DNA from: Amphritea atlantica
GTDB lineage: Bacteria > Pseudomonadota > Gammaproteobacteria > Pseudomonadales > Balneatricaceae
Length of the DNA: 64,000 nt
Reading direction: 5' to 3'
NCBI RefSeq assembly: GCF_900111095.1
Contig: NZ_FOGB01000013.1
Span: 1-64,000, forward strand
Positions within the stretch are counted from its first letter, which is position 1. Each line of letters opens with the position of its first letter. The notes below the pieces were generated by a model, which was not told the DNA's origin, searched no databases, and saw only the letters and a program-made list of their open reading frames with translations. The translations under genes and the position numbers were made by a program. Positions 16,531 to 25,345 of this stretch are shown one piece after another.

Positions 16531-16650
16531 ATGAGTGTCCTCAATTATTCTTTTCTTCAGTCACTGCAGATTTCCGGCACTACCTTTTACAAAGAAACCA
16601 TCTGTGCAAAGACAAAAATGCACCTTGCTTTGAGCCGGCAAACAATCTGT

Positions 16651-17412
16651 CTACTTCTTTTTCCGATTCAAAAATCCCTGGATGCGTTCCTGAACCTCAG
16701 GACTGGTTTGCGTCATTCCCGCCAGCAGCGACTCGGTAAACAAACCATCATCCATCGACATACTCTCAATACGGGACAAGCCAGTTACCATGGCATAGTT
16801 AGACAGACGTGAGTTTTGTGCTATTGATTTAGCCAGCTCAGTGGCTTTTTCCAGCGCAGTGCCCGGCTCGACACAGTAATGGGCCAGCCCCAGACGTTCA
16901 CCGTCAACTGCATTATAGGTTCGGCCGGTGAGCATCATATCCATCATCCGGCTTGAGCCCAGAATGCTGCCCACACGGACCGACGCCCCCCCGCCCACAA
17001 AAATGCCATGACGCCCTTCCGGCAGACGGAAGTATGTCGTCTCATCCGCGACACGGACATGAGCACAGGAGGCCAGCTCCATACCACCACCAATCACCGC
17101 GCCATGCAGTGCGGCAACAACGGGAATAGGAGAGTTAGCAATACGCCCAAACACCCGGTGCCACATGCGCGAGTGCAATACGACACCGTAAGGATCGCGG
17201 GCGACATGCTCGGACAGATCAAGACCGGAACAAAACTCCGGACCGTTACCCGAGAAGAGCACCACGGACACCTCTTCAGGCATATTGATAAACACATCCT
17301 CTATCTCAAGCAGCAGCGCATCATTGATCGCATTCTTTTTTTCAGGACGGTTGAGTTGCAGATGGCCAATATCGGCTTCTACAGAAAATTGGATATAACG
17401 ATACTCGGCCAT
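16651..17412 (-). CDS. Enoyl-CoA hydratase/isomerase (crotonase family)
   Basis: A 253-residue crotonase. The two catalytic acids are present with canonical spacing: Glu112 (GGGMELAS) and Glu132 (LPEGRHG). The oxyanion-forming segments CSGLDLSEH and HGAVIGGG are also intact. It should add water to the enoyl-CoA made by the acyl-CoA dehydrogenase. A feruloyl-CoA hydratase-lyase role (HCHL type) is possible, but the hydroxyacyl-CoA dehydrogenase downstream argues for true beta-oxidation. I start at the ATG at 17412 with GAGGTG five bases upstream, not six codons earlier. It is the promoter-proximal gene of its operon. Confidence 0.86.
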   Translation of the reverse strand: MAEYRYIQFSVEADIGHLQLNRPEKKNAINDALLLEIEDVFINMPEEVSVVLFSGNGPEFCSGLDLSEHVARDPYGVVLHSRMWHRVFGRIANSPIPVVAALHGAVIGGGMELASCAHVRVADETTYFRLPEGRHGIFVGGGASVRVGSILGSSRMMDMMLTGRTYNAVDGERLGLAHYCVEPGTALEKATELAKSIAQNSRLSNYAMVTGLSRIESMSMDDGLFTESLLAGMTQTSPEVQERIQGFLNRKKK

Positions 17413-17480
17413 TCGACACCTCTGTTGCACAAAGCGATAACTGCCGGTTTTCTTCCCAGCGTCAAAAATTCATATTTATG

Positions 17481-17509
17481 TTTATACGAAATATTGTTGT
17501 ATTAATCAA
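17481..17509 (-). promoter_or_regulatory. Sigma70-type promoter of the cluster B catabolic operon
   Basis: On the minus strand TTGATT (17504-17509) and TATAAA (17481-17486) are separated by 17 bp. The leader to the ATG at 17412 would be about 62 nt. The -35 and part of the spacer lie inside the inverted repeat at 17490-17516, so the promoter looks built for repression. Confidence 0.6.
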
Positions 17510-17516
17510 CAATATT
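17490..17516. promoter_or_regulatory. Operator-like inverted repeat of cluster B
   Basis: AATATTGTTG (17490-17499) and CAACAATATT (17507-17516) form a perfect 10-bp inverted repeat around TATTAAT. It overlaps the -35 of the catabolic promoter. The MarR-family protein encoded at 21700-22164 in the same cluster is the likeliest ligand. The half-site recurs at 17685 and 17743, ahead of the TRAP genes. Confidence 0.6.
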
Positions 17517-17772
17517 GGTAACAAATTACTGATTTTTTAAGAACCCCCAACAAAGAAACCAATTAAAAAGATTTAAATACAATAATTTATATGATTACCT
17601 AGCAGATAAAGACCCTCTTCTACGCCAGATGCAGGTGACACTACCGCAAATTCCTATAAGTCGGGCATTTATCTTATGGCCACTATTGTTGCCAAACTAA
17701 ACAGTTTATGCATAAATACAAATACCAGTACTCTGGCATCCTACAACAATAAAGAATCCAAAGGATCTGAAC

Positions 17773-18813
17773 ATGGGCATTAAATCCTCTCTGAAGCAAT
17801 CATTCGCCGCATGTGCGCTTTTACTAAGCTGCGGTAACGCGATCTCTGCCGAAGCTGAATATACCTTCAAGCTACACCATTTCCTGCCACCTCCTTCCAT
17901 GGCGCACTCCAAGTTCCTCCAGCCCTGGGCAGATAAGGTGATGGCTGAATCAGATGGACGCATCAAGATCGACCTCTATCCAGCGATGCAGCTGGGCGGG
18001 AAACCACCCGCCCTGTTTGATCAGGTGCGTAAAGGGATCGTCGATATCTCCTGGACGGTTACCGGCTACACGCCGGGACGTTTTCCAAAATCAACCGTTT
18101 TTGAACTGCCGTTCATTGCCACTGACGCTAAACCAATGAGCATGGCAATGCAGGAATATGCGGAAAAAGAGATGGCTGATGAGTTAAAAGATGTTCACCT
18201 GTTAGCCATGCATGTTCATGCACCCGGTTCGCTGCACTCCCGTGAGAAGCCGATCCATACCGCTGCTGATCTTGAGGGTATGAAACTGCGCGCGCCCAAC
18301 AAAACCATGGCGAACGCGTTTGCTAAGCTGGGGGCTAACCCGGTATTCATGCCAGTACCTCAGATGCCCAGCGCCCTGTCGAAAGGTGTACTGGACGTAG
18401 CCGTACTGCCTTACGAAGTGGTTAAACCGTTGAAAATCCATCAACTGGTTAAACATCACACTGAAGTTCCAGGTCTGTATGCCAACACCTTTATCTTCAG
18501 CATGAATAAAAAAGCTTACGATTCACTTCCTGCTGATTTGCAGAAAGTCATCGATAACAATTCCGGTATCGAGCTGGCCGGTCATATCGGTGCGTTGTTT
18601 GATCAGTATGAAGCGGTCGGCCGACAAGCCGCAGTTGAGCAGGGCAACGAGATCTACCAACTGCCCCCAGCTGAAGTTGAGAGCTGGAAATCGAAGCTGT
18701 CGTTTGTCACCGAAGACTGGCTGAAGGATATGCAATCCGACGGTTACGACGCTCAGAAACTTCTGGATGAAGCCCACGCACTTATCGCTAAGTACGCCGC
18801 GGCTGACAAGTAA
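17773..18813 (+). CDS. TRAP transporter substrate-binding protein (DctP family)
   Basis: A 346-residue periplasmic binding protein. The signal peptide ends near residue 26 (GNAISA before EAEYTF). The mature part shows typical DctP segments: FLPPPSMAHSKFLQPWADKV, DLYPAMQLGG, LEGMKLRAPNKTMANAF with the arginine that clamps a carboxylate, and LYANTFIFSMNKKAYDSLP. It captures a carboxylic acid for the membrane subunits encoded downstream. AAGGA lies seven bases before the ATG. Gene context suggests an aromatic or phenylpropanoid acid as ligand, as in other TRAP systems tied to hydroxycinnamate catabolism. Confidence 0.9.
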   Translation: MGIKSSLKQSFAACALLLSCGNAISAEAEYTFKLHHFLPPPSMAHSKFLQPWADKVMAESDGRIKIDLYPAMQLGGKPPALFDQVRKGIVDISWTVTGYTPGRFPKSTVFELPFIATDAKPMSMAMQEYAEKEMADELKDVHLLAMHVHAPGSLHSREKPIHTAADLEGMKLRAPNKTMANAFAKLGANPVFMPVPQMPSALSKGVLDVAVLPYEVVKPLKIHQLVKHHTEVPGLYANTFIFSMNKKAYDSLPADLQKVIDNNSGIELAGHIGALFDQYEAVGRQAAVEQGNEIYQLPPAEVESWKSKLSFVTEDWLKDMQSDGYDAQKLLDEAHALIAKYAAADK

Positions 18814-18824
18814 TAGGCTTCGCT

Positions 18825-19325
18825 ATGTATACGCTTCTTTCTCAAACCAGAAGGGGAATCGAGTTCATCTCCCGTCAGCTGGCGCTGGCGGGGGGTGTCA
18901 TTATGATTCTGCTCGCACTGATGACAGTCATCAGTATTATTGGAAGAACTCTGTTCGGCATTACCGTTGAAGGGGACTATGAGCTGGTGGAGATGGGACT
19001 GGCGATCTCGATCTTCCTGTTTCTGACAGAGTGCCAGCTGAAAAAAGGACATGTAATTGTCGATTTTTTCACCCTCAACCTGGCCAAACGGAAGATCTAC
19101 TTCCTCGATGCGATGGGTAATCTGATGTTTACAATTATTGCTGCCACGCTGACCTGGCAGATGTATCTGGGTGGCCTTGACTATTATGAGTATCTGGAAC
19201 AATCGATGATTCTTGAGCTCCAGGTCTGGATCGCCTACATCCCCGCCGTCTTTTGTCTGGCTTTGCTTACCCTCTGCTGTTTTATTGATACCCTGCTGGG
19301 CTTCAGGGAGTACCTGAGATCATGA
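18825..19325 (+). CDS. TRAP transporter small permease (DctQ family)
   Basis: A 166-residue inner-membrane protein with four hydrophobic segments and the DctQ features VISIIGRTLFG, GDYELVEMG and the charged ECQLKKGHV loop after the second helix. It pairs with the large permease. Its stop overlaps the next start as ATGA, so translation is coupled. Its start lies 11 bp after the binding-protein gene with only a weak ribosome site. Confidence 0.88.
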   Translation: MYTLLSQTRRGIEFISRQLALAGGVIMILLALMTVISIIGRTLFGITVEGDYELVEMGLAISIFLFLTECQLKKGHVIVDFFTLNLAKRKIYFLDAMGNLMFTIIAATLTWQMYLGGLDYYEYLEQSMILELQVWIAYIPAVFCLALLTLCCFIDTLLGFREYLRS

Positions 19326-20641
19326 GTAATATTGAACTGGCCCTCTCTATGCTGGCCCTGTTGCTGGTGCTGATGTCGATCAGAATACCCATTGCCATTG
19401 CCATGCTGGGCTGTGGTGCGCTGGGATACACCATTCTGGCAGGCTTCCCCACCACACTTAACTATCTGAGTACGGTTCCCTACTCGAAGTTTTCGACCTA
19501 CGACCTGTCAGTGGTCCCCCTGTTTCTACTGATGGGTGAACTGGCCACCCGGGCGGGTATCACCACCGAACTGTTCCGCACCTGTAATACCTGGGTTGGC
19601 CAGTTTAAGGGCGGCCTGGCGATGGCGGCGGTATCGGGTTGCGCTGCCTTCGGCGCCATCTGTGGTTCCTCACTGGCAACCGCTTCGACCATGGGTCAGG
19701 TGGCCCTGCCAGAGATGAAGAAGAATAACTATGCTGGCGGACTGGCTGCAGGCTGCCTGGCGGCGGGCGGCACACTGGGAATACTGATTCCGCCATCGAT
19801 GGTGTTAATCATCTTTGCTGTGCTGACTGAGCAGAATATATCCAAGATGTTTATCGCGGCTTTTGTTCCCGGACTGCTCGCGGCCGGGGGCTATATTCTG
19901 GCCATCGCTATCTATGTCCGCATCTTCCCTAAAGCAGGTCCCAAGGGAGAAAAAACCACCTGGGGGCAAAAGTTCCGATCCACCCGGGATGTCTGGCATA
20001 TCACCACGATATTTCTGATTGTGCTGGGGGGGATCTACCTGGGTTTCTTTACCCCAACGGAGGCGGCAGCGGTCGGCGTTATTCTCACCGGAATACTGGC
20101 ACTGACCCACGGCAAGTTAACCTTTGCACAGTTTAAGGACAGTATCATCAGGACAGCCGTTTCCAGTGCTATGATCTTTATGATCATTCTCGGTGCCGAT
20201 CTGTTCAGTGTCTTTATCGCCCTGACAAACCTGCCAAATCTCGGTGCAGAGCTATTATTGAATGCGGAGATGTCTCCCTATCTGATTCTTGCTCTGATGC
20301 TGCTCAGCTACTTCATACTGGGTTGCTTTATGGACAGCCTGGCGATGATTCTGCTGACCATTCCGATCTACTTCCCCATTATTGTGGCAATGGACTTCGG
20401 TATGTCGGTTGAGGATACTGGCATCTGGTTTGGTATTCTGGCACTGGTGGTCGTTGAGGTGGGACTGATCACACCGCCGGTGGGCATGAACGTATTTATC
20501 ATCAACTCCTTTGATAAATCTCTCTCACTGAAAGAGAGCTTCAGAGGTGTTGTACCCTTTATATTGTCCGACTTCTCCCGGGTTTTTCTGCTGGTTCTGT
20601 TCCCGCCGATTACTCTGGCGCTGGTACACCTGTTAAGTTAG
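19322..20641 (+). CDS. TRAP transporter large permease (DctM family)
   Basis: A 439-residue protein with about 12 membrane segments, the sodium-dependent translocating subunit. Conserved DctM segments include VPLFLLMGELATRAG, the CGSSLATASTMGQVALPEM region, GTLGILIPPSMVLI, FFTPTEAAAVGV and LITPPVGMNVFI. It forms the membrane unit with the DctQ subunit encoded immediately upstream. Confidence 0.93.
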   Translation: MSNIELALSMLALLLVLMSIRIPIAIAMLGCGALGYTILAGFPTTLNYLSTVPYSKFSTYDLSVVPLFLLMGELATRAGITTELFRTCNTWVGQFKGGLAMAAVSGCAAFGAICGSSLATASTMGQVALPEMKKNNYAGGLAAGCLAAGGTLGILIPPSMVLIIFAVLTEQNISKMFIAAFVPGLLAAGGYILAIAIYVRIFPKAGPKGEKTTWGQKFRSTRDVWHITTIFLIVLGGIYLGFFTPTEAAAVGVILTGILALTHGKLTFAQFKDSIIRTAVSSAMIFMIILGADLFSVFIALTNLPNLGAELLLNAEMSPYLILALMLLSYFILGCFMDSLAMILLTIPIYFPIIVAMDFGMSVEDTGIWFGILALVVVEVGLITPPVGMNVFIINSFDKSLSLKESFRGVVPFILSDFSRVFLLVLFPPITLALVHLLS

Positions 20642-20733
20642 GCGGACGATATTTATACAATCCGGCGCACTCAGCCCACAGCAACTGAACTGACTGCACC
20701 GGATCACATTTTTAAAAGAAACAGGGTGACACT

Positions 20734-21606
20734 ATGAATATCGATGAGATCATTGCTATTGATTTCCACACACATGCTGAAGAGCCTTGCACCTGTGCCC
20801 GTGACGATGGTTACTATGAGTTTCAGCAGGACTTTGCCAAATACTTTAAGAATCCGGCAGGCCACAACATGCTGCCGACCATAGAGGAAACCGCAGCCTA
20901 CTACCGTGACCGGAAGATTGCCTGTGTACTATTTCCTGTGGATGCGGAAAGAGAAACCGGATTTCGTCGCTACGAAAATGAAGAGGTGGCCCAGCTGGCC
21001 GCTGACAACAGCGATATTATCATCCCTTTCGCTTCGATAGATCCGGCTAAGGGTCGCTTAGGCGCCCGCGAAGCACGCCGCCTGGTACGTGATTTCGGCG
21101 TGCGGGGTTTCAAATTTCACCCAACCATGCAGGGATTTTATCCCAACGACAGGTCCGCTTATGTGCTCTATGAAGCGATTGCCGAAGAGGGTGCAATCTC
21201 ACTGTTCCATACCGGCCAGACTGGCGTCGGGGCGGGTAGCCGTGGCGGTATGAATATGCGTCTGAAATATTCTAATCCGATGTATCTGGACGATGTAGCA
21301 GCGGACTTCCCGGATATGCCCATCGTGATGGCACATCCATCGTTTCCGTGGCAAGAGGAAGCGCTTTCTGTCGCGACCCATAAGCCCAATGTGTATATCG
21401 ATATGTCAGGCTGGTCACCTAAGTACTTCCCCAAAATCCTGATTCAATACGCCAATTCTATTCTCAAGGATAAGATGCTGTTTGGCTCTGACTGGCCGGT
21501 TATCACACCGGACCGCTGGCTGAAAGACTTTGATACTATCGGCATCAAGGATGAGGTAAAGCCGAAGATTCTGAAGGAGAACGCCGTCAGACTGTTGGGA
21601 CTGTAA
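20734..21606 (+). CDS. Amidohydrolase-2 family enzyme, CouO-like beta-ketoacyl-CoA hydrolase
   Basis: A 290-residue metal-dependent hydrolase with a TIM-barrel layout: metal ligands H12 and H14 (DFHTH), a histidine in FKFHPTMQGF, one in VMAHPSFPW, and the late aspartate of LFGSDWPV. The family includes decarboxylases and the CouO-type 4-hydroxyphenyl-beta-ketoacyl-CoA hydrolase of p-hydroxycinnamate pathways, which releases a hydroxybenzoate and acetyl-CoA without a thiolase. The adjacent acyl-CoA dehydrogenase, hydratase and hydroxyacyl-CoA dehydrogenase genes, and the lack of a thiolase, favour that role. It lies 92 bp after the TRAP genes and is followed by a terminator. An aromatic decarboxylase is the main alternative. 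Confidence 0.75.
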   Translation: MNIDEIIAIDFHTHAEEPCTCARDDGYYEFQQDFAKYFKNPAGHNMLPTIEETAAYYRDRKIACVLFPVDAERETGFRRYENEEVAQLAADNSDIIIPFASIDPAKGRLGAREARRLVRDFGVRGFKFHPTMQGFYPNDRSAYVLYEAIAEEGAISLFHTGQTGVGAGSRGGMNMRLKYSNPMYLDDVAADFPDMPIVMAHPSFPWQEEALSVATHKPNVYIDMSGWSPKYFPKILIQYANSILKDKMLFGSDWPVITPDRWLKDFDTIGIKDEVKPKILKENAVRLLGL

Positions 21607-21626
21607 TCAGCCAATAAGGAAAACAC

Positions 21627-21671
21627 AGCCCGCCTGCATCTTGATACAGAGATCGCAAGCGGGCTTTTTTG
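21627..21671 (+). terminator. Rho-independent terminator of the TRAP-amidohydrolase operon
   Basis: AGCCCGC (21627-21633) pairs with GCGGGCT (21659-21665), followed by a T-run. It lies 20 bp after the amidohydrolase stop. Confidence 0.85.
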
Positions 21672-21699
21672 TGGCTATTAAACGTGAAACTGACTGTTG

Positions 21700-22164
21700 C
21701 TATTGTTTAGCAGGTTTATGGTTTGCTATACGATCCAGCATGTCGATAATTAAAGGCTTCTCACCCTCATTCAACAGACTGGTAAAGCTGGCTTCATGTT
21801 TCAGTACTTCAGCCACCAGTTCCTTATAGAAAATCTCCCCATGGGGCGTCAGAAACAGCGCATGTGAACGGCGATCAGATGCTGAAGGCTTACGCTCGAC
21901 AATATTCATGCTTTCAAGACGATCAACCACACTGACCATAGCCGAACGGTCATTGCCCAGCGCATTCGCTATAGCGGTCTGGGTTAACCCCGGATTTCGC
22001 TCGACGATAGACAGAACGCCAAATAAACCCGGCGTAATGCCAAACCGGGAACAGTGCTCAGAAAAGTCATTAAAAATATTCACCTGAGCTCTTCGCAGTT
22101 TATAACCAACAAGAGTATCAAGGATTCCGTAATCGATATCTTCCGATGAATTTAGATTAGCCAT
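21700..22164 (-). CDS. MarR-family transcriptional regulator
   Basis: A 154-residue winged-helix protein. It begins with YGILDTLVGYKLRRAQVNIF, a segment common in MarR regulators of phenylpropanoid and aromatic catabolism (CouR/FerR-like). The recognition region is LTQTAIANALGNDRSAMVSVVDRLE, and the wing contains VERKPSASDRRSHALFLT. Such proteins repress and release DNA on binding a CoA thioester or aromatic acid. It is convergent with the amidohydrolase gene. The inverted repeat over the cluster B promoter is its probable operator. Effector and targets are inferred. Confidence 0.85.
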   Translation of the reverse strand: MANLNSSEDIDYGILDTLVGYKLRRAQVNIFNDFSEHCSRFGITPGLFGVLSIVERNPGLTQTAIANALGNDRSAMVSVVDRLESMNIVERKPSASDRRSHALFLTPHGEIFYKELVAEVLKHEASFTSLLNEGEKPLIIDMLDRIANHKPAKQ

Positions 22165-22201
22165 TAAATTATTTACATTCTTAACAATTTTAATTACAGC
22201 A

Positions 22202-22207
22202 ATTATA
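22202..22207 (-). promoter_or_regulatory. Putative -10 element of the marR-type gene
   Basis: TATAAT on the minus strand, 38 bp upstream of the ATG. The -35 is poor. The leader contains AACAAT and GCAATT half-sites that loosely resemble the cluster B operator, which would fit autoregulation but could be chance in this AT-rich stretch. Confidence 0.3.
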
Positions 22208-22435
22208 AAGGATTATCATCTTTAATGACACTCATCCACGCTATCGACAATATTTTACACACCCCTGATCTCTCTGTGCAGCATGCAGGCACCCGGTTCA
22301 TTTTTATGGCTTGATCTCTGTGTGCGAAAGATGAGATCAGCAATCCAAAACCTGAATCAGGCCTCCTGCTGTTTCAACGACACCTCATCCGCCTGGGTCA
22401 CCCCAGCTATCCATAGCGTTTGTTGATCAGATCCT

Positions 22436-22957
22436 TTACGCCGCAAGCGGATGATCGTGAAAAACATGGCTGCTCTCTATCAGTGCTTTGGGGCAATGCA
22501 TACGAACCTTCTTATAGACATCCGGCAGCAACTCCACGGCAACATCGACGATCATCAGAATCTGCCCTGCCTCGATCGCATGGCGGTATTTTTCAAGATC
22601 GGAGTTTGGTGTGCTCTCCCCAATCGCTTTACCAACCAGCCCGCCACAGAAAGAACAGAAGATCGTAATGACTAACAGGGCAATACTGCCAAATTCAAAC
22701 CCAAAAATAGTGGAGCCGTAGGCAAATATACCGGCTACCAGCCCTATTACGCCGCCAGCAACGATGCCCCAGTTAAAATCATTTTCCACTTCCGACGTTT
22801 CCATGTCGGTGGCTTCGTGCAGATGGGCTTTTTGCAATATTGAGTGATCGCTGGCAACCAGATGCATCGCTTCATCACCGATCCCCAGTTGCCGTAACTC
22901 CTCAACCACAAGTTCAGCATGAGCCAGATCCGGCGTCAGAAAAGTTAAACGTCTCAT
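22436..22957 (-). CDS. DUF1269-like membrane-associated protein
   Basis: A 173-residue protein of unknown function. The N-terminal 45 residues (RRLTFLTPDLAHAELVVEEL) form a small alpha/beta unit typical of DUF1269-like proteins. The middle has two glycine-rich hydrophobic stretches (GIVAGGVIGLVAGIFAYG and a following one ending CGGLVGKAIGE). The C-terminal third is soluble and contains a predicted strand ILMIVDVAVE. GGAGG six bases before the ATG makes the start certain. It stands alone between a regulator and an exporter gene. Proteins of this type are often stress-related, but nothing here proves a role. Confidence 0.65.
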   Translation of the reverse strand: MRRLTFLTPDLAHAELVVEELRQLGIGDEAMHLVASDHSILQKAHLHEATDMETSEVENDFNWGIVAGGVIGLVAGIFAYGSTIFGFEFGSIALLVITIFCSFCGGLVGKAIGESTPNSDLEKYRHAIEAGQILMIVDVAVELLPDVYKKVRMHCPKALIESSHVFHDHPLAA

Positions 22958-23051
22958 TTCATACCTCCCGGCCTGTCGGCCGCTATGAATGTATCAAGTA
23001 TAGTTCAACTTGCTGATCCCCAACCGTGATCGGTAGATCTGTGGCTGATAC

Positions 23052-23079
23052 AAAAAAGCCCATCAGAGTAACGGGCTTT
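23052..23079 (-). terminator. Rho-independent terminator after the Bcr/CflA exporter gene
   Basis: On the minus strand AAAGCCC (23073-23079) and GGGCTTT (23055-23061) form a 7-bp stem ending in a T-run (23052-23057), about 88 bp past the exporter stop. Confidence 0.8.
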
Positions 23080-23166
23080 GGATTAAAATGAAACCGATCT
23101 ATTTATAGTTCACATCATCCCACTGCCAGCGAAGGGTACATCAACAAGGACTCCAGATATTCCGGG

Positions 23167-24381
23167 CTAGTGGCCCACGTCGGCATATCGATGCAGGCAA
23201 TAACAGATCAGCAGCGCAATACTGATCAACACCAGAAAACCACCGACCAATGGGTAGATAGTCTGGTTGTAGAGCTGACCAATGATCAGACTGAACACAA
23301 TACTCAGCAGGGTCGATAAAGCACTCACCAGGCCTGCGCCGATACCCGCCAGATGCCCCAGAGGTTCCATCGCCATCGAATTGAGGTTGCCGAACAGGAG
23401 TCCGACAGCGAAGAACACCAGAAAAAGGTAGATCACCAGGGTCTGCAAAGGCGGATGCCCGGTGTAAAATATCACCACAGGCAGGTAGATCAGTGATAGC
23501 AGAGTAATACTGATCAGCGAGAGAATAATCAGCCGCCACATACCATAGCGTCCTACGAGGCGGGCATTCATCAGCGAAGCCAGACCGATGGCGCCCGCCA
23601 GGCAACCAAAGTAGAGAGGAAACTGTGTTCCCAGTGCATACTGATCCTGCAATACCGGCTGCGACAGATTGAGATAACCAATAAAGGCACCAAACACCAG
23701 TCCTGTTACCAGGGTAAACCCCATCGCGACGCGATGGCTGACCACCTCTTTAAAGCCACGCCATAAAATCCCTGCAGCAAATGAGCGACGATTTACCTCT
23801 GCCAGCGTTTCCGGCATCCGTATCATTAGCCACACACTCAACACGATAGCGGCGGACAACAAACCGATAAAGATCATTCGCCAATCGGCATAATACAAAA
23901 CCAGTTGTCCCAGGGCTGGCGCCATCATCGGCACCAGAATAAACACCGTCATAACAAACGACATCACCCGCGCCATTGCCCTACCGGCGTACAGATCCCT
24001 GACCAGCGCGACCGACACAACCCGGGGTCCGGCCAGACCAAAGCCCTGCAGCACCCGACCCAGCAACATCTGCTGAAAACTATCCGCGGTGACCGATAAC
24101 AGCGTTCCGGCAGCAAAGATCACCAGGCCAAATAAAATCACTGATTTGCGGCCAAATGAGTCCGATAACGGCCCATAGAGAAACTGCCCGACAGCCATAC
24201 CGACAAAAAAAGTCACGATAACCAGTTGGTTATCATTGGGATCGGCAACATTCAGATCATTACCAATAATCCCCAATGCCGGCAGCATCGCGTCTATTGA
24301 GAGTGCCGCCAGAGAGATCAGCAGCGCAATCAGGGTTACAAACTCGGCAAATGGGATCGCCTTATCCTTCTGGTGGTGCAA
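23167..24381 (-). CDS. Bcr/CflA-family multidrug efflux MFS transporter
   Basis: A 404-residue major facilitator with 12 hydrophobic segments. It has the Bcr/CflA signature SLAALSIDAMLPAL in helix 1, the motif-A loop GPLSDSFGRKSV, the helix-4 arginine in GRVLQGFGLAGPRVVSVALVRD, and the motif-C-like VPMMAPALGQ. It exports drugs by proton antiport in known members; the substrate here is unknown. The start is a TTG at 24381 supported by AAGGA eight bases upstream. No in-frame ATG precedes the first helix. Confidence 0.87.
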   Translation of the reverse strand: MHHQKDKAIPFAEFVTLIALLISLAALSIDAMLPALGIIGNDLNVADPNDNQLVIVTFFVGMAVGQFLYGPLSDSFGRKSVILFGLVIFAAGTLLSVTADSFQQMLLGRVLQGFGLAGPRVVSVALVRDLYAGRAMARVMSFVMTVFILVPMMAPALGQLVLYYADWRMIFIGLLSAAIVLSVWLMIRMPETLAEVNRRSFAAGILWRGFKEVVSHRVAMGFTLVTGLVFGAFIGYLNLSQPVLQDQYALGTQFPLYFGCLAGAIGLASLMNARLVGRYGMWRLIILSLISITLLSLIYLPVVIFYTGHPPLQTLVIYLFLVFFAVGLLFGNLNSMAMEPLGHLAGIGAGLVSALSTLLSIVFSLIIGQLYNQTIYPLVGGFLVLISIALLICYCLHRYADVGH

Positions 24382-24562
24382 TTGAGATATCCTTAACTAA
24401 ATATCGGCGCCTACGGCCGCGGAGCTGTATCTTGAGGGCTATATAATACACAACAGAGCGCTACACTGTTGCCAGAAATAGTGGATTATCGGTGACTTTT
24501 CCAGCGGACGCCTCCGGCCACAATCACTGCACCGGCATCAAGCGCGATCCGGGGACTGGCTT

Positions 24563-25345
24563 CTAACCATCCTGAATAGTAAAACTATCCGCATCCATCC
24601 AGGCCGGAAACTTCTGTTTAAAATCAGATAGTTCCGCAGCGGATAAACAGAAGCTTTCGCAGAAAGGCGTTCCGGGCTCCCGATCAATCAACAGCTCCCC
24701 CCGGAAATCCACCAGCAGACTATCGCCGCTGTAATCGTGGCCATTGGCATCCGCTCCTACCCGGTTAACTCCGGCCACATAACAGAGATTTTCGATCGCA
24801 CGGGCCTGCAGCAGCTTCCGCCAGGGTTGCCGGCGGGGGGATGGCCAGTTGGCCACATAGAGGGCCAGGTCATAATCATTACAGTTGCGGGAAAACACCG
24901 GAAAACGCAGGTCATAGCAGACCTGCAGCAAAATTCTCCAGCCTTTATAGTCAACGATCACCCGCTTTTCGCCAGGCTGATAACGCTCATGTTCACCCGC
25001 CATACGGAACAGGTGTCGTTTGTCGTAGAATGTCTGGCTACCATCCGGAAAGGTAAAGATCATCCTGTTGACATAACCGTTACCCGCTTCGATGGCCAGA
25101 CTGCCAGTTATCGCAATTCCCCGCTGTAGGGCTTGCTGCTGCAACCACTGGCAGGTCTCCCCGCCCATCGGTTCAGCAGCGGTCCGGCTGTCCATAGTAA
25201 ATCCGGTGGAAAACATCTCCGGAAGCAACACCAGGTCGGTACCCTCAGCGTGCTGGTCCATCAGTTGTTCATACATAGCACGATTTTCAGCGGGATTCTG
25301 CCACTGCATATCGGGCTGAATCAGCGTTATTGTCAGATCCTGCAT
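24563..25345 (-). CDS. Omega-amidase (nitrilase family, YafV-like)
   Basis: A 260-residue carbon-nitrogen hydrolase. The catalytic triad is visible: Glu in LLPEMFSTGF, Lys in FYDKRHLFRM and Cys in LQVCYDLRFPVF. YafV-type omega-amidases hydrolyse alpha-ketoglutaramate, the by-product of glutamine transamination. The gene overlaps the end of the transaminase gene by 13 bp, so the two enzymes probably act in series (glutamine transaminase-omega-amidase pathway). The methionine salvage genes 6 to 10 kb away give this pair a likely purpose: regenerating methionine from its keto acid. Confidence 0.88.
   Translation of the reverse strand: MQDLTITLIQPDMQWQNPAENRAMYEQLMDQHAEGTDLVLLPEMFSTGFTMDSRTAAEPMGGETCQWLQQQALQRGIAITGSLAIEAGNGYVNRMIFTFPDGSQTFYDKRHLFRMAGEHERYQPGEKRVIVDYKGWRILLQVCYDLRFPVFSRNCNDYDLALYVANWPSPRRQPWRKLLQARAIENLCYVAGVNRVGADANGHDYSGDSLLVDFRGELLIDREPGTPFCESFCLSAAELSDFKQKFPAWMDADSFTIQDG

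Larger units (their letters stand above)
17413..17772. other. Divergent control region of cluster B
   Basis: These 360 bp separate the catabolic operon (minus) from the TRAP operon (plus). They hold the promoter at 17481-17509, the inverted repeat at 17490-17516 and two further isolated half-sites, ATTGTTG at 17685-17691 and CAACAAT at 17743-17749. No gene was seen. Confidence 0.55.

Noticed and set aside
22393-22406. CTGGG-TCAC-CCCAG hairpin after the DUF1269-like gene
   Set aside because: Only a 5-bp stem with no T-run on either strand; common by chance.
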